Below, piece after piece: positions 1-13,748 of a stretch of 64,000 bases of DNA. A model generated the notes under the pieces. The model ran no database searches, was not told where the DNA came from, and saw only the letters and a list, made by a program, of their open reading frames with translations. Both the position numbers and the translations under genes were made by a program. The stretch spans positions 90,373,142 through 90,437,141 of the forward strand of contig CM049306.1 of assembly GCA_026874595.1 (NCBI GenBank). Direction: 5' to 3'. The stretch is from Sipunculus nudus. Its lineage: Eukaryota; Annelida; Sipuncula; Golfingiida; Sipunculidae. How positions within the stretch are numbered: the first letter of the stretch is position 1; every line of letters starts with the position of its first letter.

Positions 1-673
1 CAGGAACCGTTTGACCGATTGAGCCAAAATTTTGCATGTGTATAGATCTCACATAGCTAGCTCTCTCATCATAGGCAAAACTGGTGGTGCCACCTGCAAC
101 CATTTATGCACAGCGTCCATCTGTTCATCTGCCTTGGGATAAAATCACTCATATCTCAGCAGTGGTTTGACTTATCCACCTGAAATTTTGCAGGTTTATA
201 CATCCTGGACAGCTTTCTTGATTATATGACAGGTGGCCCACCTACATTCATGTTTACTCTGCAGACATCCAAGCTCATATCTTTGGAACCGTTTGACCGA
301 TTGGGAAAAATTTTTGCTTGTGTATAGATCTCACATAGCTCTTCATCATAGGCAAAACTGGTGGCGCCACCTGCAACCACTTATCCACAGCATCCATCTG
401 TTGATCTGCCTTGGGATAAAATCACTCATATCTCAGCAGTGGTTTGACTTATCCACCTGAAATTTTGCAGGTTTATACATCCTGGACAATTTTCATGATT
501 TTATGACAGGTGGCACCACCTACATTCATGTTTAAGCTGCAGACATCCATGCTAATATGCAACACACCACGCTCTATTCCCCTTGCCACTTAATCCATGC
601 ATCACTTCACCCGTCCCACTCTGATTTCTGCGGATACACATAGTGGCTTGTTGACTACCCATATTCTGGTTTT
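1..673 (+). mobile_element. Helitron-like element, family 1, 3' part (cut by window edge)
   Basis: Tandem modules carrying TTTGACCGATTG, CTGGTGGCGCCACCTGCAAC and AAATCACTCATATCTC repeat with alternating ~130/148-bp spacing. The same family is complete at 45,025-46,359. The 3' end is a decayed version of that copy's hairpin and CTAGTT terminus (here 'tagtggcttgttgactacccatattctggtt'). No transposase ORF is present; the open frame at 233-460 is a by-product of the repeat. Confidence 0.75.
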
Positions 674-1520
674 AAAATGTCCTAGTCCGAAACTTGCAGG
701 TCAGAAACGTCCATTTTGCTGAAATCATAATGACAGGTAGATATGTCTGATATTATCTGGTAACCACAATGTGTTATCCATGAGGTAGCATCCTCACTTT
801 CTCTGGAACAGCCTCTGGAGTAGCCTGCCCTACTACAGGCAGTACAAGCTTTTTCGTTTACAGGAATTACATCTTGACCTTATCTTGTGTATGGGGCTGT
901 GTTCATAAACAAAGCCAGACATTAATATACATGCTTGACCAACTGTCAGAGGTTCTGTACACTGCATGAACTCACAGGAACTTGTCCAGTATCTTTTGTC
1001 TGAACCAGACCTAACCTTTGAGGACATAATAAATATTTCAGGGGCTCAGCTCCTTCCTCTGGACCATCTCAGCTCTGCCTCCTGCTGCAGCAAACCAGAT
1101 TACCCCAAGGTCTCTTGGTCCTTAACACAGGGTTTCTGGATTTTGTCAGTGGAGTGAAGCAGGTTTTCATGGCAACTGTTCATCTGTTGATGAAGTACAT
1201 GGAATTTCGCAGTCATGGCTGTAGATAATTAGATTTTGATGGAAATTTTTAGCTCTATTTTATTGATAGTATAGTGATCTTAGCTTTATTTCACAAGATT
1301 TGGCTGGGAATTTTTATGTTATTTCATGAATATCTACATTCTCTGTTTCTTTCATTCTCTACATTGACTTTGTTTCACTAAAAGAGTTTTAGAGACATTG
1401 GCTCCGTTTCACTAAATAAGTTTTAGAGATACATTCTCTGTTTCACTTATGGAGTTTTAGAGATACTGACTCTGTTTTAGAGATTTTTTTGCAGAATATC
1501 ACTGAATTAGATATTTAGGC
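674..1520. other. No gene recognised; unique AT-rich DNA
   Basis: I see no exon-like segment with good splice borders and no repeat. The short open frames on both strands (833-1,157) show no recognisable motif. Whether this is intergenic or ferlin 5' intron cannot be decided from the window. Confidence 0.5.
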
Positions 1521-1895
1521 AATATATTCATGGAAGAGTACTACAGAAGGTTAATTGAATATCAAATAGAATAGCAAGATTGTGGAATCTGACATTGGGA
1601 ATGTAGGATATATGAAAGAATGTGGGATAGTGGGATATCTTGCAGAAAAATTGGATAATGGGATATCTGAATGAATAGTGGGGTAGTTGGCTATCTGATA
1701 GAATCATCTGATTATGGGATATCCTAGAGAACATTCAGATATGTACCAGAGTGGAGGGAAGAAGAACATGTGACATAATAGTAGGATAGGTGATGTGTGA
1801 CCTAACATTGGGATAGTGGAATATTCAACTGAATGTTTGGATAGTGGGATATTTGACAAAATGATGGGATCGTTTGATTTCTGATAACAGTGTGA
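1520..1895 (+). repeat. Degenerate ~30-bp tandem repeat with 'GTGGGATATCTG' core
   Basis: Units such as 'gtgggatagtgggatatct', 'aatgggatatctgaatga' and 'tatgggatatcctaga' recur through about 370 bp with many substitutions and uneven length. It looks like an old minisatellite. Minus-strand open frames at 1,528-2,006 are a consequence of it. Confidence 0.6.
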
Positions 1896-2688
1896 TTGTA
1901 TGAAAGTTGACAGGAAAGTAGTTTGTCTTGCAGAATTTGTTAAATGAACATCAGTAAAGAAAAATCCTTTCATAAAAAAGCACAAATTTAACGAAAACTT
2001 TTTCATTTATGAATAAATGTTAGACAAAAAGATTACAATGGGTGAGTTATCATAAAAAATACCGGACCACAGTGTTAAATCAGCTGTACCAGAAATATGT
2101 TTGCCTCCGAGCAAGAATCAATGCAATGCAAATGAAGTGAACATTTTGTGAGGTTGCGTTTGGAGTCTGATTGGACAGTGAGTATTAGAACAGCTGGTCG
2201 GTGTTACTGAGGTCAGACAGTGATGAGGATCAATGATGATGGGGGAGGGATGACATTGACATTGTGGATGCTGGTCAACCAGGTGTTTACATTAGAACCA
2301 TGTACCAATACTCGGCCAAATGGTGGTTGATCATGGTCATTGGAACAACATTTCTAGTCAGGCCAAGCCAAAAAAAATATTTAAATGGTTTTACAGAATT
2401 GCCATGGGACTCCCTTTTTTCTCCTGAAACTTTTTTTTGAGTAATGTTTCTATTTGTCCACTTGCCTTGATCTCTCAAAACTACAAAGGTCTCATAGGAA
2501 ATGTGCATGTTACTTACATATATTGTTCAAGAATTGAAGCATATTTTTGTTTTCTGGGAAAATTTGCAAAATTTTGCTTTTTTTTTGGTCTGCAGCATGT
2601 GCTCTTCTACAATGTCAAGTGTAATAGAGTTATCTCAGTATCTGCAGAATTTTCTCATTAGCTGCCTTCAAATGAAAATAGCCATGCA

Positions 2689-2723
<35 letters not shown>

Positions 2724-3879
2724 TGATATCAAAGGTCATAAGGTCACCAAGTGACAGAAAAAGAAAAAATAAAAGCGAAATCATACAATTATTACCACTT
2801 TTATTTTATCAAGAATATCACTGAAATATTCTTGTTCTTAGATTCTACTTGGTGTTCTCAATCACAGACCAAAAACACCTGAAATGTAAATCAAATATAT
2901 CAATTAAAGTAAAGAATATATCCCTAAGAAATGTAAACAGATACATGTATATCAAATAAAGTTAGGGATGACCAGAAAAATTAGGGTTGGTAGGTTTCAG
3001 AAATAAAAAATTTAATCAGTTTGGCCTTAGTTTGTTGAACATTTGATTTTTTTTTGCTGTGGCCTAACATTTATTAATTTTAATGGCACTTGAAGAGTCC
3101 ATGCCTGAGCATTGCAAAATAATCCATATCCTGGTCCAAGCAAAAATGTGATGGAGTATTTTTCTCTGGTACCAACCCTGCACAAAGTGTAATGGAAGAA
3201 TTTATTCTTTTTTTTATTTATAATCCTAAAAGTAAAAAAAAAAACTTATGAAATGTTATCTCTTTTGTTGGGGGTAAAAATGCCCCTTTCTGATATGTTT
3301 GATTGATTTGTAGAATTCAATAATAAGTTCTTTGAAAAATATGTAGACCTTCTGAAACTTTAAAATTAAAATGCAACTCTTGTGGTATGGAAAATATAAA
3401 AATGGATATGAATGCTTATGCATATTGATATATATGATGCCCAAACATTTCATAACCATGCAACCAGATATATATGTATCAATCAGTTAAGGTCAATTTA
3501 AATAGGTTTGTATATAATTTGGGCATTTATAAATTATAGCACATACCAGCATAATTCAGTATATAAATGTGTGTATATCATACTCCTGCTTGTTAGTCAC
3601 TGGAAAATGAAAGTTTATATATTTGTTAACAGTTTGCTACTTGACATATATATGCACCAGCATGTATATCAGTTAACTGGACACGTACATTCAGATCTGA
3701 AACTGATTATGAGTTTCTGTATATGACAGAAAAACTGATCTCTTATCATTACACCAGAATGTTTCATTTAAAATAAATCCTGGCAAAGGAAAAATCCAGT
3801 CCCAAGATTATTAATGAATCATATACATATATACACATCAGTTGGTACATTTACCAGAGAGACGTGTTAAAATGGTCAT
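1896..3879. other. No gene recognised; AT-rich, one microsatellite
   Basis: Apart from the (CA)n at about 2,690-2,720, I see only AT-rich unique sequence. None of the small open frames carries a recognisable domain. Confidence 0.5.
2690..2720. repeat. (CA)n microsatellite
   Basis: An uninterrupted run of alternating A and C of about 28-30 bases. Confidence 0.95.
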
Positions 3880-5290
3880 TGTATCCCCAGACAAACTATG
3901 TTTTCATAATGGTCCCGCCACCACATATAAATCTTGCATGGATTGATTCCAAAATCAAGTTGATGGAAGATCATGGATAGGGTTGTCATGTTTCCAGAAA
4001 CTGGTGGCACCACCTATTATTCTTTACTTGTTTTCCTGCTGTTTAATACCCCCAAAATTGCTAATTGACAGTACTGTGAGCATTATAAGTCAAAAACTAA
4101 TGGACAGATTTCTTTTATATTATGCATATACATAGATATGGGTTATGGGATGATGTATATATATATTTGGGTCATGACCTTTTCCATAAGAGTGGCCTTG
4201 ACCTTGAATATTGCTATATATGGTGAAAATCACACAAAATCATTAATATCTCAATAAGGGATGCATTGATTGGTCCAAAAATCTACTTGACCTAAGATCT
4301 TGGATAGTGTTGTCATGTACCAGAAACTGGTAGCGCCACCTGTTATTCTTTTACTTGTTTTCGTGCCGTTTAATACCTTATCATTGCCACTTAACAGTAC
4401 TGTGAGCATTATAAGTCAAAAACTATCGGACAGATTTCTTTCATATTATGCATATACATAGACATGGGTTAGGGGATGATGTATATTGAAATTGGGGTCA
4501 TGACCTTTTCCATGAGAGTGGCCTTGACCTTGAATATTGCCATATATGGTGAAAATCACACAAAATCATTAATATCTCAATAAGGGATGCATGGTTTGGT
4601 CCAAAAATCAACTTGATCGAAGATCTTGTATAGTATTGTCATGTACCGGAAACAGGTGGTGCCACCTGTTATTCTTTCACTTGTTTTCGTGCTGTTTAAT
4701 ACCCCATCATTGCCACTTACCAGTACTGTGAGCATTATAAGTCAAAAACTAATGGACAGATTTCTTTCATATTATGCATATGCATAGACATGGGTTAGGG
4801 GATGATGTTATATATATTGGGGTCATGACCTTTTCCATGAGAGTGGCCTTGACCTTGAATATTGCCATATATGGTGAAAATCACACAAAATCATTAATAT
4901 CTCAATAAGGGATGCATTGATTGGTCCAAAAATCTACTTGACCGAACATCTTGGATAGTGTTGTCATGTACCAGAAACTGGTAGCGCCACCTGTTATTCT
5001 TTTACTTGTTTTCGTGCCGTTTAATACCTTATCATTGCCACTTAACAGTACTGTGAGCATTATAAGTCAAAAACTAATGGACAGATTTCTTTCATATTAT
5101 GCATATACATAGACATGGGTTAGGGGATGATGTATATTGAAATTGGGGTCATGACTTTTTCCATGAGAGTGACCTTTTCTATGAGTGTGGTCTGATATTA
5201 ATTGTTGCTGAAGATGGATGGCCTGTTCTTAAAGGGGGGATTAATTGTCTGGGGATTCTATGGCACCTGCGGTGCCAAGAAATATCTAGT
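3880..5290 (+). mobile_element. Helitron-like non-autonomous element, family 2, copy A
   Basis: The left end is T-GTATCCCCAGAC and the right end is GTCTGGGGATTCTATGGCACCTGCGGTGCC, nine bases, then CTAG|T. The GGCACC-TGC-GGTGCC stem-loop a few bases before CTAG is the classic Helitron 3' signature. The 5' TATCCCCAGAC and subterminal GTCTGGGGATA are inverted repeats, as in HINE/pearl elements. In between are about four 326-bp tandem monomers (anchors GTCATGACC at 4,171, 4,497, 4,822 and 5,148). No protein is encoded. Confidence 0.8.
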
Positions 5291-5483
5291 TCTGTCTTGT
5301 TCTTGGGATGAAGGGGAATGTGAATATTGATTAATAGCCAGGGTTGTGGGTTGATTATCAGTAGAATTACAGCTGGACATTGGAATAAGTTGCTGTCAGT
5401 GATATAATAATATAATGATTGATAATTTGAACAATAACTATAATCATTTGTAATTATATATATATAATACAGCTATGAATTAT

Positions 5484-8317
5484 TGTTTCCCCAGACAAAG
5501 TCGGGGGATACAATGTTTTCATACCGGTCCCGCCGCCGCCGCATATAAATCTTGTTGGCGCGATAACTCAAGAATTATATATCACAGATCTTTACCAAAC
5601 TTAGTATATGTATAGATATTGGTGAGAGGACAACGCCTATTTAAAATAAGGGCATGACCTTGACTAGGAGAGTGTCCTTGACCTTGAATACATCCAATTT
5701 TGGGGAAAATCACACAAATTCCTAAATATCTCAAGAAATCTTGCATGGATTAATCCCAAAATCAAGTTGATGGAAGATCATGGATAGGGTTGTCATGTTC
5801 CAGAAACTGGTGGCGCCACCTATAATTTTTTACTTTTTTTTGTCGTTTAATACCCCCAAAATTGCTAATTGACAGTACTGTGAGCATTATAAGTCAAAAA
5901 CTGATGGACAGATTTCTTTTATATTATGCAAATACATAGATATGGGTTATTGGATGATGTTTATTTAAATTGGGGTCATGACCTTTCCTATGAGAGTGGC
6001 CATGACCTTGAATATTGCCATATATGGTAAAAATCACACAAAATCATTAATATCTCAATAAGGGAAGCATGGATTGGTCCAAAAATCAACTTGACTGAAG
6101 ATCTTGGAGAGTAATGTCATGTACTGGAAACAGGTGGCGCCACCTTTTATTCTTTTACTTGTTTTCATGCCGTTTAATACCCCCATCATTGCCACGTAAC
6201 AGTACTGTGAGCATTATAAGTCAAAAACTATCGGACAGATTTCTTTCATATTATGCATATACATAGACATTGGTTATGGGATGATGTATATATAAATTGG
6301 GGTCATGACCTTTCCTATGAGAGTGGCCTTGACCTTGAATATTGCCATATATGGTGAAAATTACACAAAATCATTAATATCTCAATTTAAGGGATGCATG
6401 GATTGGTCCAAAAATCAACTTGGTCTAAGATCTTGGATAGTATTGTCATGTACTGGAAACAGGTGGCGCCACCTGTTATTATGCCCCCGCCACAAAGTGG
6501 CCGGGGCATATAGTTTTACCCATGTCCGTCATTCCGTCCTTCTGTCCTTCCGTCATTCCGAAATCAAACAGTTGTACGGACTTTTTTTCACAATGCCTGC
6601 AGATATTGGCCTGATTTTTTGTGTGTGGGCAGATATAGACCAGTTACAGATCAAGTTCGTGTTTCGTCCCGGTTGACCTACTTTTGACCGTTTTATGGCT
6701 CCTAAACTTAGAAAATTTCATGAAAAATAAAAATTTTCATGACAAATACACATGTACGGACTTTTTTTCGCAATGCCTGCAGATATTGGCCTGATTTTTG
6801 GTGTGTGGGCAGATAATGACCAGTTACAGATCGAGTTCGCGTTTCGTCCCGGTTTACCTACTTTTAACTGTTTTACGGCTCCTCAACTTAGAAAATTTCA
6901 TGAAAAATAGAAATATTCATGACAGATACACATGTACTGACTTTTTTTTGCAATGCCTGCAGATATTGGCCTGATTTTTGGTGTGTGGTCAGATATAGAC
7001 CAGTTACAGATCGAGTTCGCGTTTCGTTCTGGTTGACCTACTTTTGACCGTTTTACCGCTCCTGAACATGGAAAAATTTCATGAAAAATATTAAATTTCA
7101 TGACAAATTTCATGACCGTTTTGCGGTGCTCTCACATAGAAAATTTCATAAAAAAGTGCACATGTATGGATTTTTTTTCGCAGTGCCTGCAGATACAGGC
7201 CTGATTTTTGGTGTGTAGGCAGATAATGACCAGTTACAGATCCAGTTCTTGTTTTGTTCCAGTTGACCTACTTTTGACCATTTGACTGCTCCTGAACATA
7301 GAAAGTTTCTTGAAAAATGGAAATTTTCATAACAAATGCATATGTACTGACTTTTTTCCTCAATGCCTGCAGATACCACCCTGATTTTTTAATGTGTGGG
7401 CAGATAATGACAGTTACAGATCGAGTTAGCGTTTTGTCCCGGTTGACCTACTTTTGATTGTTTTACGGCTTCTTAACATGGAAAATTTCATGAAAGACAG
7501 AAATTTTTATGGAAAATGCACATGGACTTTTTTTCACAATGCCTGCATATACTGGCATGATTTTTGGTGTGTTGCTTGATAAGGACCCGTTACAGATCGA
7601 GTTTGCATTTTGCTCTTGTTGACCTACTTTTGACAAAATGACACCTCCTGAACTTAAAAATTTTTCAAAATTTTACAAATGTTTCTAATTTGCCCCAGGC
7701 GGGGGCATTCATGTCATACCGACACATCTAGTTCTTTACATGTTTTCGTGCCGTTTAATACCTCATCATTGCCACTTAACAGTACTGTGAGCATTATAAG
7801 TAAAAAACTAATGGACAGATTTCTTTCATATTATGCATATACATAGATATGGGTTATGGGATGATGTTTATTCAAATTGGGGTCATGACCTTTCCTATGA
7901 GAGGAGCCTTGACCTTAAATATTGCCATATATTGGAAAAAATCACACAAAATCATTAATAGCTCAATAAGGGATGTATTGATTGGTCCAAAAATCAACTT
8001 GACCAAAGATCTTGGATAGTATTGTCATGTACTGGAAACTGATAGTGCCACCTGTTATTCTTTTAATTGTTTTCATGCTGTTTAATACCCCATCATTGCC
8101 AATTAACAGAACTGTGAGCATTATAAGTCAAAAACTAAAGGACAGATTTTTTTCACATTATGCATATACATAGACATGGGTTAGGGGATGATGTATTTTG
8201 AAATTGGGGTCATGACCTTTTCTATGAGAGTCTATGAGGGGGCCTATTCTTAAATGGGGGGGGGGGGTTAATTGTCTGGGGATACTATGGCACCTGCGGT
8301 GCCAAGAAATATCTAGT
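5484..8317 (+). mobile_element. Helitron-like non-autonomous element, family 2, copy B (interrupted)
   Basis: It has the same 5' block as the copy at 53,734 (CCCCAGACAAAGTCGGGGGA, then CATACCGGTCCCGCCGCC), ~326-bp monomers, and the same 3' hairpin with CTAGTT at 8,313. A different element occupies 6,481-7,731; subtracting it restores the monomer spacing (anchors 5,975, 6,302, 7,882, 8,209). A G-run just before the 3' end marks the family's variable tract. Confidence 0.8.
6481..7731 (+). mobile_element. Helitron-like element, family 3, nested in copy B
   Basis: It starts ATGCCCCCGCCACAAAGTGG, whose start is inverted near the 3' end (CAGGCGGGGGCAT), and ends with a small TGTC-ATACC-GACA stem, then CATCTAG|TT. 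Inside are about six ~180-bp monomers (anchor TGCCTGCAGATA at 6,593, 6,773, 6,953, ~7,183, ~7,363, 7,540). The host repeat is continuous across it (CACCTGTTATT before, CTTTACATGTTTTCG after). No coding potential beyond repeat-derived open frames. Confidence 0.8.
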
Positions 8318-10399
8318 TATATAGTTATCTCATTATCACGAACCAGTGAGCTTATGCAGTGGTGTAGTGCCGTTCGTTGTCCATATATTAACTCATACTA
8401 TCTCAAAAACAGCAGGAGCTAACATCACTAAAATTAATACAAAAATCAGTCATATGTAACACTGTTGGAGTGAGCTTATTTTCATCTATCTGCATTGCCT
8501 TAGATTTTATAGGGAAAAGGAAAAAAAAAACCTTTAACAATCTTCTTCTCCGAAACTGTCAAGGAAAATTGTTCAGTATTTAACAGAAATAATCCCAAGA
8601 ACAATTTCTCTCAAGTTTGCTCAAATGGTTTCAGTTCAGTGATTTTTGGCCGATCGCTGGAACCTGAACTTGGTCCTTTAGCCAAAAAAAGCATACTAAA
8701 ATTAAAGTCTCAGAAATGGCTGGTGCTAGCATTCACAAATTTTATGGAAAATTCTGTCACATGTCAAATCATGTTGAATTGAGCTTTATGTGGCCACAAT
8801 CATTTTGTGTTGTGTGCACCCATGCCAGTATTTCAGCAGTGATGTTTTTGTAATTGGTTCTTGTACAAAATGAAGTTTTTGCATTGTTCATATACATATT
8901 ACACATTAAATTGAAAAGTAATGTTCCAGCATTGAAGCATTATACCTGGTGTATAAACCAATGCACAGGTATGCATTAGGCCAGGGATGTAATTCATTTA
9001 GTATGTATTTGTGTGTGTGTATATATATATATATTATAAATTTATTGTATAACACATTATAATATTATATATTCTGATAATTAATAATTATTTTTTATTT
9101 TCTCATTTGGTACTTTATCATAGGTGTTAGTAAAATTACAGTAGGGGTTTTATATTTGGTAGAAGATAAGATATCAAGGGTTCTATTTCATCTACAGGCA
9201 TGGTATATGAAGATTGTTAATGATTAATGGCAGGTTAAATGTTTGTAAGTACTTGAGATAATATGAATGACACTTGACATATCTTGCATGTGTCATACAT
9301 GTTAAATGTGTGCAGAGGAAGTGTGATGAAGGAAGCTACAGGACATTTTCGTTGGATATATATCACCTTAGCTATTTTCATATATACTTATCGCTGATTT
9401 GATGCTGCATATGTACATGTGTGTTTTAATATTATGAAATCCCATTTAATTTTAGTCTCAGAGTAGTGCATGTGCAGTAATGTCTTACATTGACTGCTGT
9501 GAGTCAGTGATGTGGTTTCATCTGTTCAAATAAACAGTTGTATTTATAATACAAATAGATTGTGTAGAAGAGATAATTTACATTTAATAAGATTGAAATT
9601 ATATTTGGGACCTACAGCCACATTATGGTAAAATATGTATATATCATATTATATTGTTCTTGAAATTAATCAGTATCTTCTGTTTTTCAAATCAATTAAA
9701 TTATATCTATGAAGATATCCTAATTGAAAAAAAATACACATAGGTATACGCTATATTTCATCCTTTAGTTGCAGTCACTGAAAACTTAATATTACTGTTA
9801 AGCTACCAGTGGCTTAAATTAGCCAGCTGGATGTACATATAGGGTTCATACTGCCTAAAAGAGTCATATATTTTAAATGTGACATTTCTAACCTTAAAAC
9901 ATGATAAAAAAACATGAAAAAAAACCCATCAAATATGCTACGAAAATGTAATCTGCAGAAATGTAGAAAGTCATAAAAAGTTGAAAATGGGAATGTTATA
10001 AATTTTTAGAAAATGTTTAAATATCATAAAAAAAATAATGAAAATTTGGTCTTTTGAAAGTTAATGGACCCTAAGTAAGGATTGTATTATGAAAAACATG
10101 GTGAAAAAGGTCATGCATGTTGTCACAGGTCATGAAGAAGTCCCTTAGAAAAGGTGATCTATAAAAATGTATGAACCCAGTGATACGATGTTTTGCAGAT
10201 ATAAACATCCTCAAACGTGTTACCAGATGTGCTATTTATGATGTGTGACACCTTATTTCACAGAAAGGAAGTGTTAACAAATTCAGACTTGTTTTAATGT
10301 ATTTGGTGTTATCATCCATTGAAATCAGGTCAAGGGTGTTTCAACAAAAACTGTTCAGCATCGCCTTGAGCAAAAACCAGAGAACGTTCTGTCTCAGTC
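8318..10399. other. No gene recognised; AT-rich DNA
   Basis: Low-complexity AT stretches (for example a TA run near 9,022) but no convincing exon, terminal inverted repeat or RNA gene. Confidence 0.5.
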
Positions 10400-11690
10400 A
10401 GTATTCAAGTGCTGTCCATGGTCAATGTCTGTCCCTGGTCATTCCAATGTCTTTTCCCACCCTGATCCTTTTCTGTCTCTGGCCTATCATGTCTTTCCTG
10501 TCCCTGATCCTTTTCTGTTCCTGGCTTATAACATGTGATTCCTGTCCCTGATCATTTCTGTTCCGGGCCTATATCACACATCTTTTCTGTCCCTGATCCT
10601 TTTTCATTCCTTGTCCTATCATGTTTTTCCTGTCCCTGATATATTTCTGCCCCTGGCCTTCCACATGTGATTCCTGTTCCTGATCCTTGTCTTTCCCTGG
10701 TCATTCAAGTGTCTGTCCTCTCCCTGATCCTTTTGTGTCCCTGGCTTTTCACGTCTTTTCTGTCCCCGATGAATTTTTCTGTCCCAGGCCTATCACATGC
10801 CTTTCCTGTCCCTGATCTTTTTCTGGCCCTAGTCTTTCACATATCTTCCCTGTCCCTGATCCTTTTTTATCCTTGGCCGCCCACATCTTTACTGTCCTCC
10901 CCGATTCTTGTCTGTCCCTGGCCAATCACATGCCTTTCCTGTCCCAGATCTTTTTCCGGCCCTGGCCTTTCACAAGTCCTCCCTGTCCCTGATCCTTTTA
11001 TATCCTTGGCCGACCACATCTTTACTGTCCCTGATTCTTGTCTGTCCCTGGCAAGTCACATGCCTTTCCTGCATGTCCCTGATCTTTTTCTGGCCCTGGT
11101 GTTTCTTAAGTCCTCCCTGTCCCTGATCCTTTTATATCCTTGGCTGACCACATCTTTACTGTCCCTGCTTCTTGTCTGTCCCTGGCCAGTCACATGCTTT
11201 TCTGTCCCTGATCTTTTCCTGGCCCTGGTCTTTCACATGTCTTCCCTGTCCCTGATCCTATATAACCTTGGCTGACCACATCTTTCCTGTCCCCGATTCT
11301 TGTCTTTCCCTGGTCATTCACATGTCTCTCCTTTTCCCTGATCCTTGTCTGTCCCTGGCCTATCACTTCTTTCATGTTTCTGATTCTTGTCTGTCCCTGG
11401 CCAGTCACAAATGTCTTTGCTGTCCCTGGTCCTTGCCTGTCCCTGGTCAGTCACATGTCTTTGAAGTCCCTGATCCTTTTCTGTCCCTGGTCAGTCACAT
11501 GTCATTGCTGTCCCTGATCCTAGTCTGTCCATGACCAATCACCTATCACATATATGTTCCAGCCCCATTCCTCTCCCTTAACATGTCCCTGATCCTAAAT
11601 CATGATTCATGCCAGGTCTTGACTAATTGTAATATTGATGACCCTGGCCCTTGTCTGTCCCTGACCAATCACATCCCAAGTCCCAGTTCT
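10400..11690 (+). repeat. 44-bp minisatellite, roughly 28 units
   Basis: Units of the form CTGTCCCTGATCCTTTTCTG..TGGCC.ATCACAT repeat every 42-46 bp (TCCCTGATCC anchors near 10,501, 10,545, 10,590, 10,633, 10,678, 10,721, 10,763, 10,809, 10,853 and on). The strand is strongly pyrimidine-biased. A 202-codon open frame at 10,667-11,275 and several others arise because three units are 132 bp; they are not genes. Confidence 0.9.
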
Positions 11691-11699
11691 ATATGTTAA

Positions 11700-13748
11700 T
11701 TCCTGTTTCTGTGTCTGCATATACATACTTTTCTAATAGTTTTCACATGTAACTAAATATTCTATAAAGAGTGTATATGCTCAATGTCATCTTCAAAGTG
11801 CTGATCCTGTTTGTTAATCAAAAAGAGTACAGGTGTATGCCCGCATGCCTCAGCTGATCTTCAGAAGAATTAAGCTTGATTATTAGAGCTGTATCCCTAG
11901 TGTAGAATCGAAGCCAGTGGATACCAATAAATCCTTTCATGGCCTGTATCCATTGCCTCTACAGCAATTTTTGGGGTCACTGGGTTCAGTTTTGATGTCA
12001 ATAGGTTGGTACACATCAAACCATTCCTGTAGTGATCACAATTACTCTTATTGACTATACACCTACACAAATACCATTGGTACTGGGAAATGTTTGTCAC
12101 ACCCTGCCCTGGACTTTGATAGATTGTTTCACTGAATCATATCTTGTTACATTTATAACATCCTGTTTAATACTATTGAAGAAATAGAGTTGCATTCAGG
12201 AGTGCACATACCACTGCCATGGTTAAACATGCTACTAGATTCTTCCTTTTGTTCAGATCCCCTTGTCCACAACTTTTTGAAGTATGGTGGAAGTTAAAAA
12301 TCTTGCTAACAGTCAAACAAACCAACAAAATAACTTCATATGAGTTAAAAAAAAGAGAGTCTTATAGCTTATTTTTTTTTTTTTTTGTACTTTGTTAATA
12401 TTTAAAAGGCCCAAATTTATTTAGAAGAACCCACAACATTACAATGAAGGCCAGTTGACATATAATTAGGGGACAATTTCTTTATGTTAAATGGAATAGA
12501 GTATCTGTATAAAATATACCGTAAAGGTCCTCACATTACCTGGAGGCCGCTAATCCAATCTGGTATATGTATGCAGTCATGTCTAGCTCATGGATTTAGG
12601 AACAAATTTTGTATGGAGTTAATTCTTATATGTTTTAACTATATATTGAATAAAATTTCAGTACTTGTGGATAAATTACTTACCCCTTGCAGATTGCAGA
12701 TATCCAGAAATGTCTTAAACATTTAAATAATATAGTTTACTGTTTTATGTGATTTTATTTTCAGTTACTCAAGTCAGACATAAGTATAATGCTTATAAAA
12801 TGAATTTAAAAAAAAAAAGACTAGTTTATAATATTTTCAATTGAACATCAAGTTTATAATAAGTCTTTAACAAAAAGATTAATTAAGCTTCTCCATAATT
12901 AATATACTGAACATTAAAACATGATTTTAACTTATATGTATAATTATTTATAACCATTCGATTTATAACCATATAAAAAAAGATACTCTTATCAATGTAA
13001 TAATTTGGGTTCTATCAGATTTCCATCAGATTTATGCATAATAAACTGATTGATATACATATAATCACTAGATAAAATGAAAATGTAATATTACTTGAAA
13101 ATAAATATAAATTTCAGTGATTAGTACCATTAGATATTTATCTTGCACATGAGTATTTTAGTTTTAGTTGAAATTGAAGATAAATACAACTTTAGCATGA
13201 GCAGTTGTGTGGTACGTACTGCAGGAGTGGCTGTATGTGACATTCATGTACAAAGGCCCTGGACCAACTTTAGTCAAAGTGGCCCAGCCCTAGCCATAAA
13301 TTCACATACTAAGCCCCCTCCACAGGGACAAGTGAGTAATTTGTTTCTCCTGAGCAATCTTGAGACTGGCCTTTGATCTCTAATAAAGGATGCTCAGACT
13401 ACCAATCCACTCAACAAACACCTACATCCCCAGGGAGACATGTCACTTTGTACTGTGGTAGTCACTCTGCATTTTCATAAGTTAATATTTATATCATTTC
13501 ATTTAAAAAATTTTACCAAATATATATATATATATATATATGTATATAAATTATGTGTTATATGTGTTTGACAGAGTTATCAAACAGTTTAAAATTTACA
13601 GACACATGTGGTGATAATAATATAAGTATAGTGAACCCTTCATATTATGGACATTTTAACTACCTACAATTTTGCCTGTGTCAGTGAGGTAACCATGTTT
13701 TCACCGCCCAGATGTTTAAGTTTTAAGAATTTTAGTGAACAGGAATTA
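11700..13748. other. No gene recognised; AT-rich DNA
   Basis: Contains a T-run near 12,370 and a (TA)n near 13,520-13,541. A fragment near 13,632 ('agtgaacccttcatattatggaca') resembles the inverted-repeat element at 62,770. No exon recognised. Confidence 0.5.

Noticed and set aside
10667-11275. 202-codon open frame (Pro/Leu/Ser-rich)
   Set aside because: Lies wholly in the 44-bp minisatellite, whose three-unit length is divisible by three. The protein is just the repeat translated; no start context, domain or splice signals support it.
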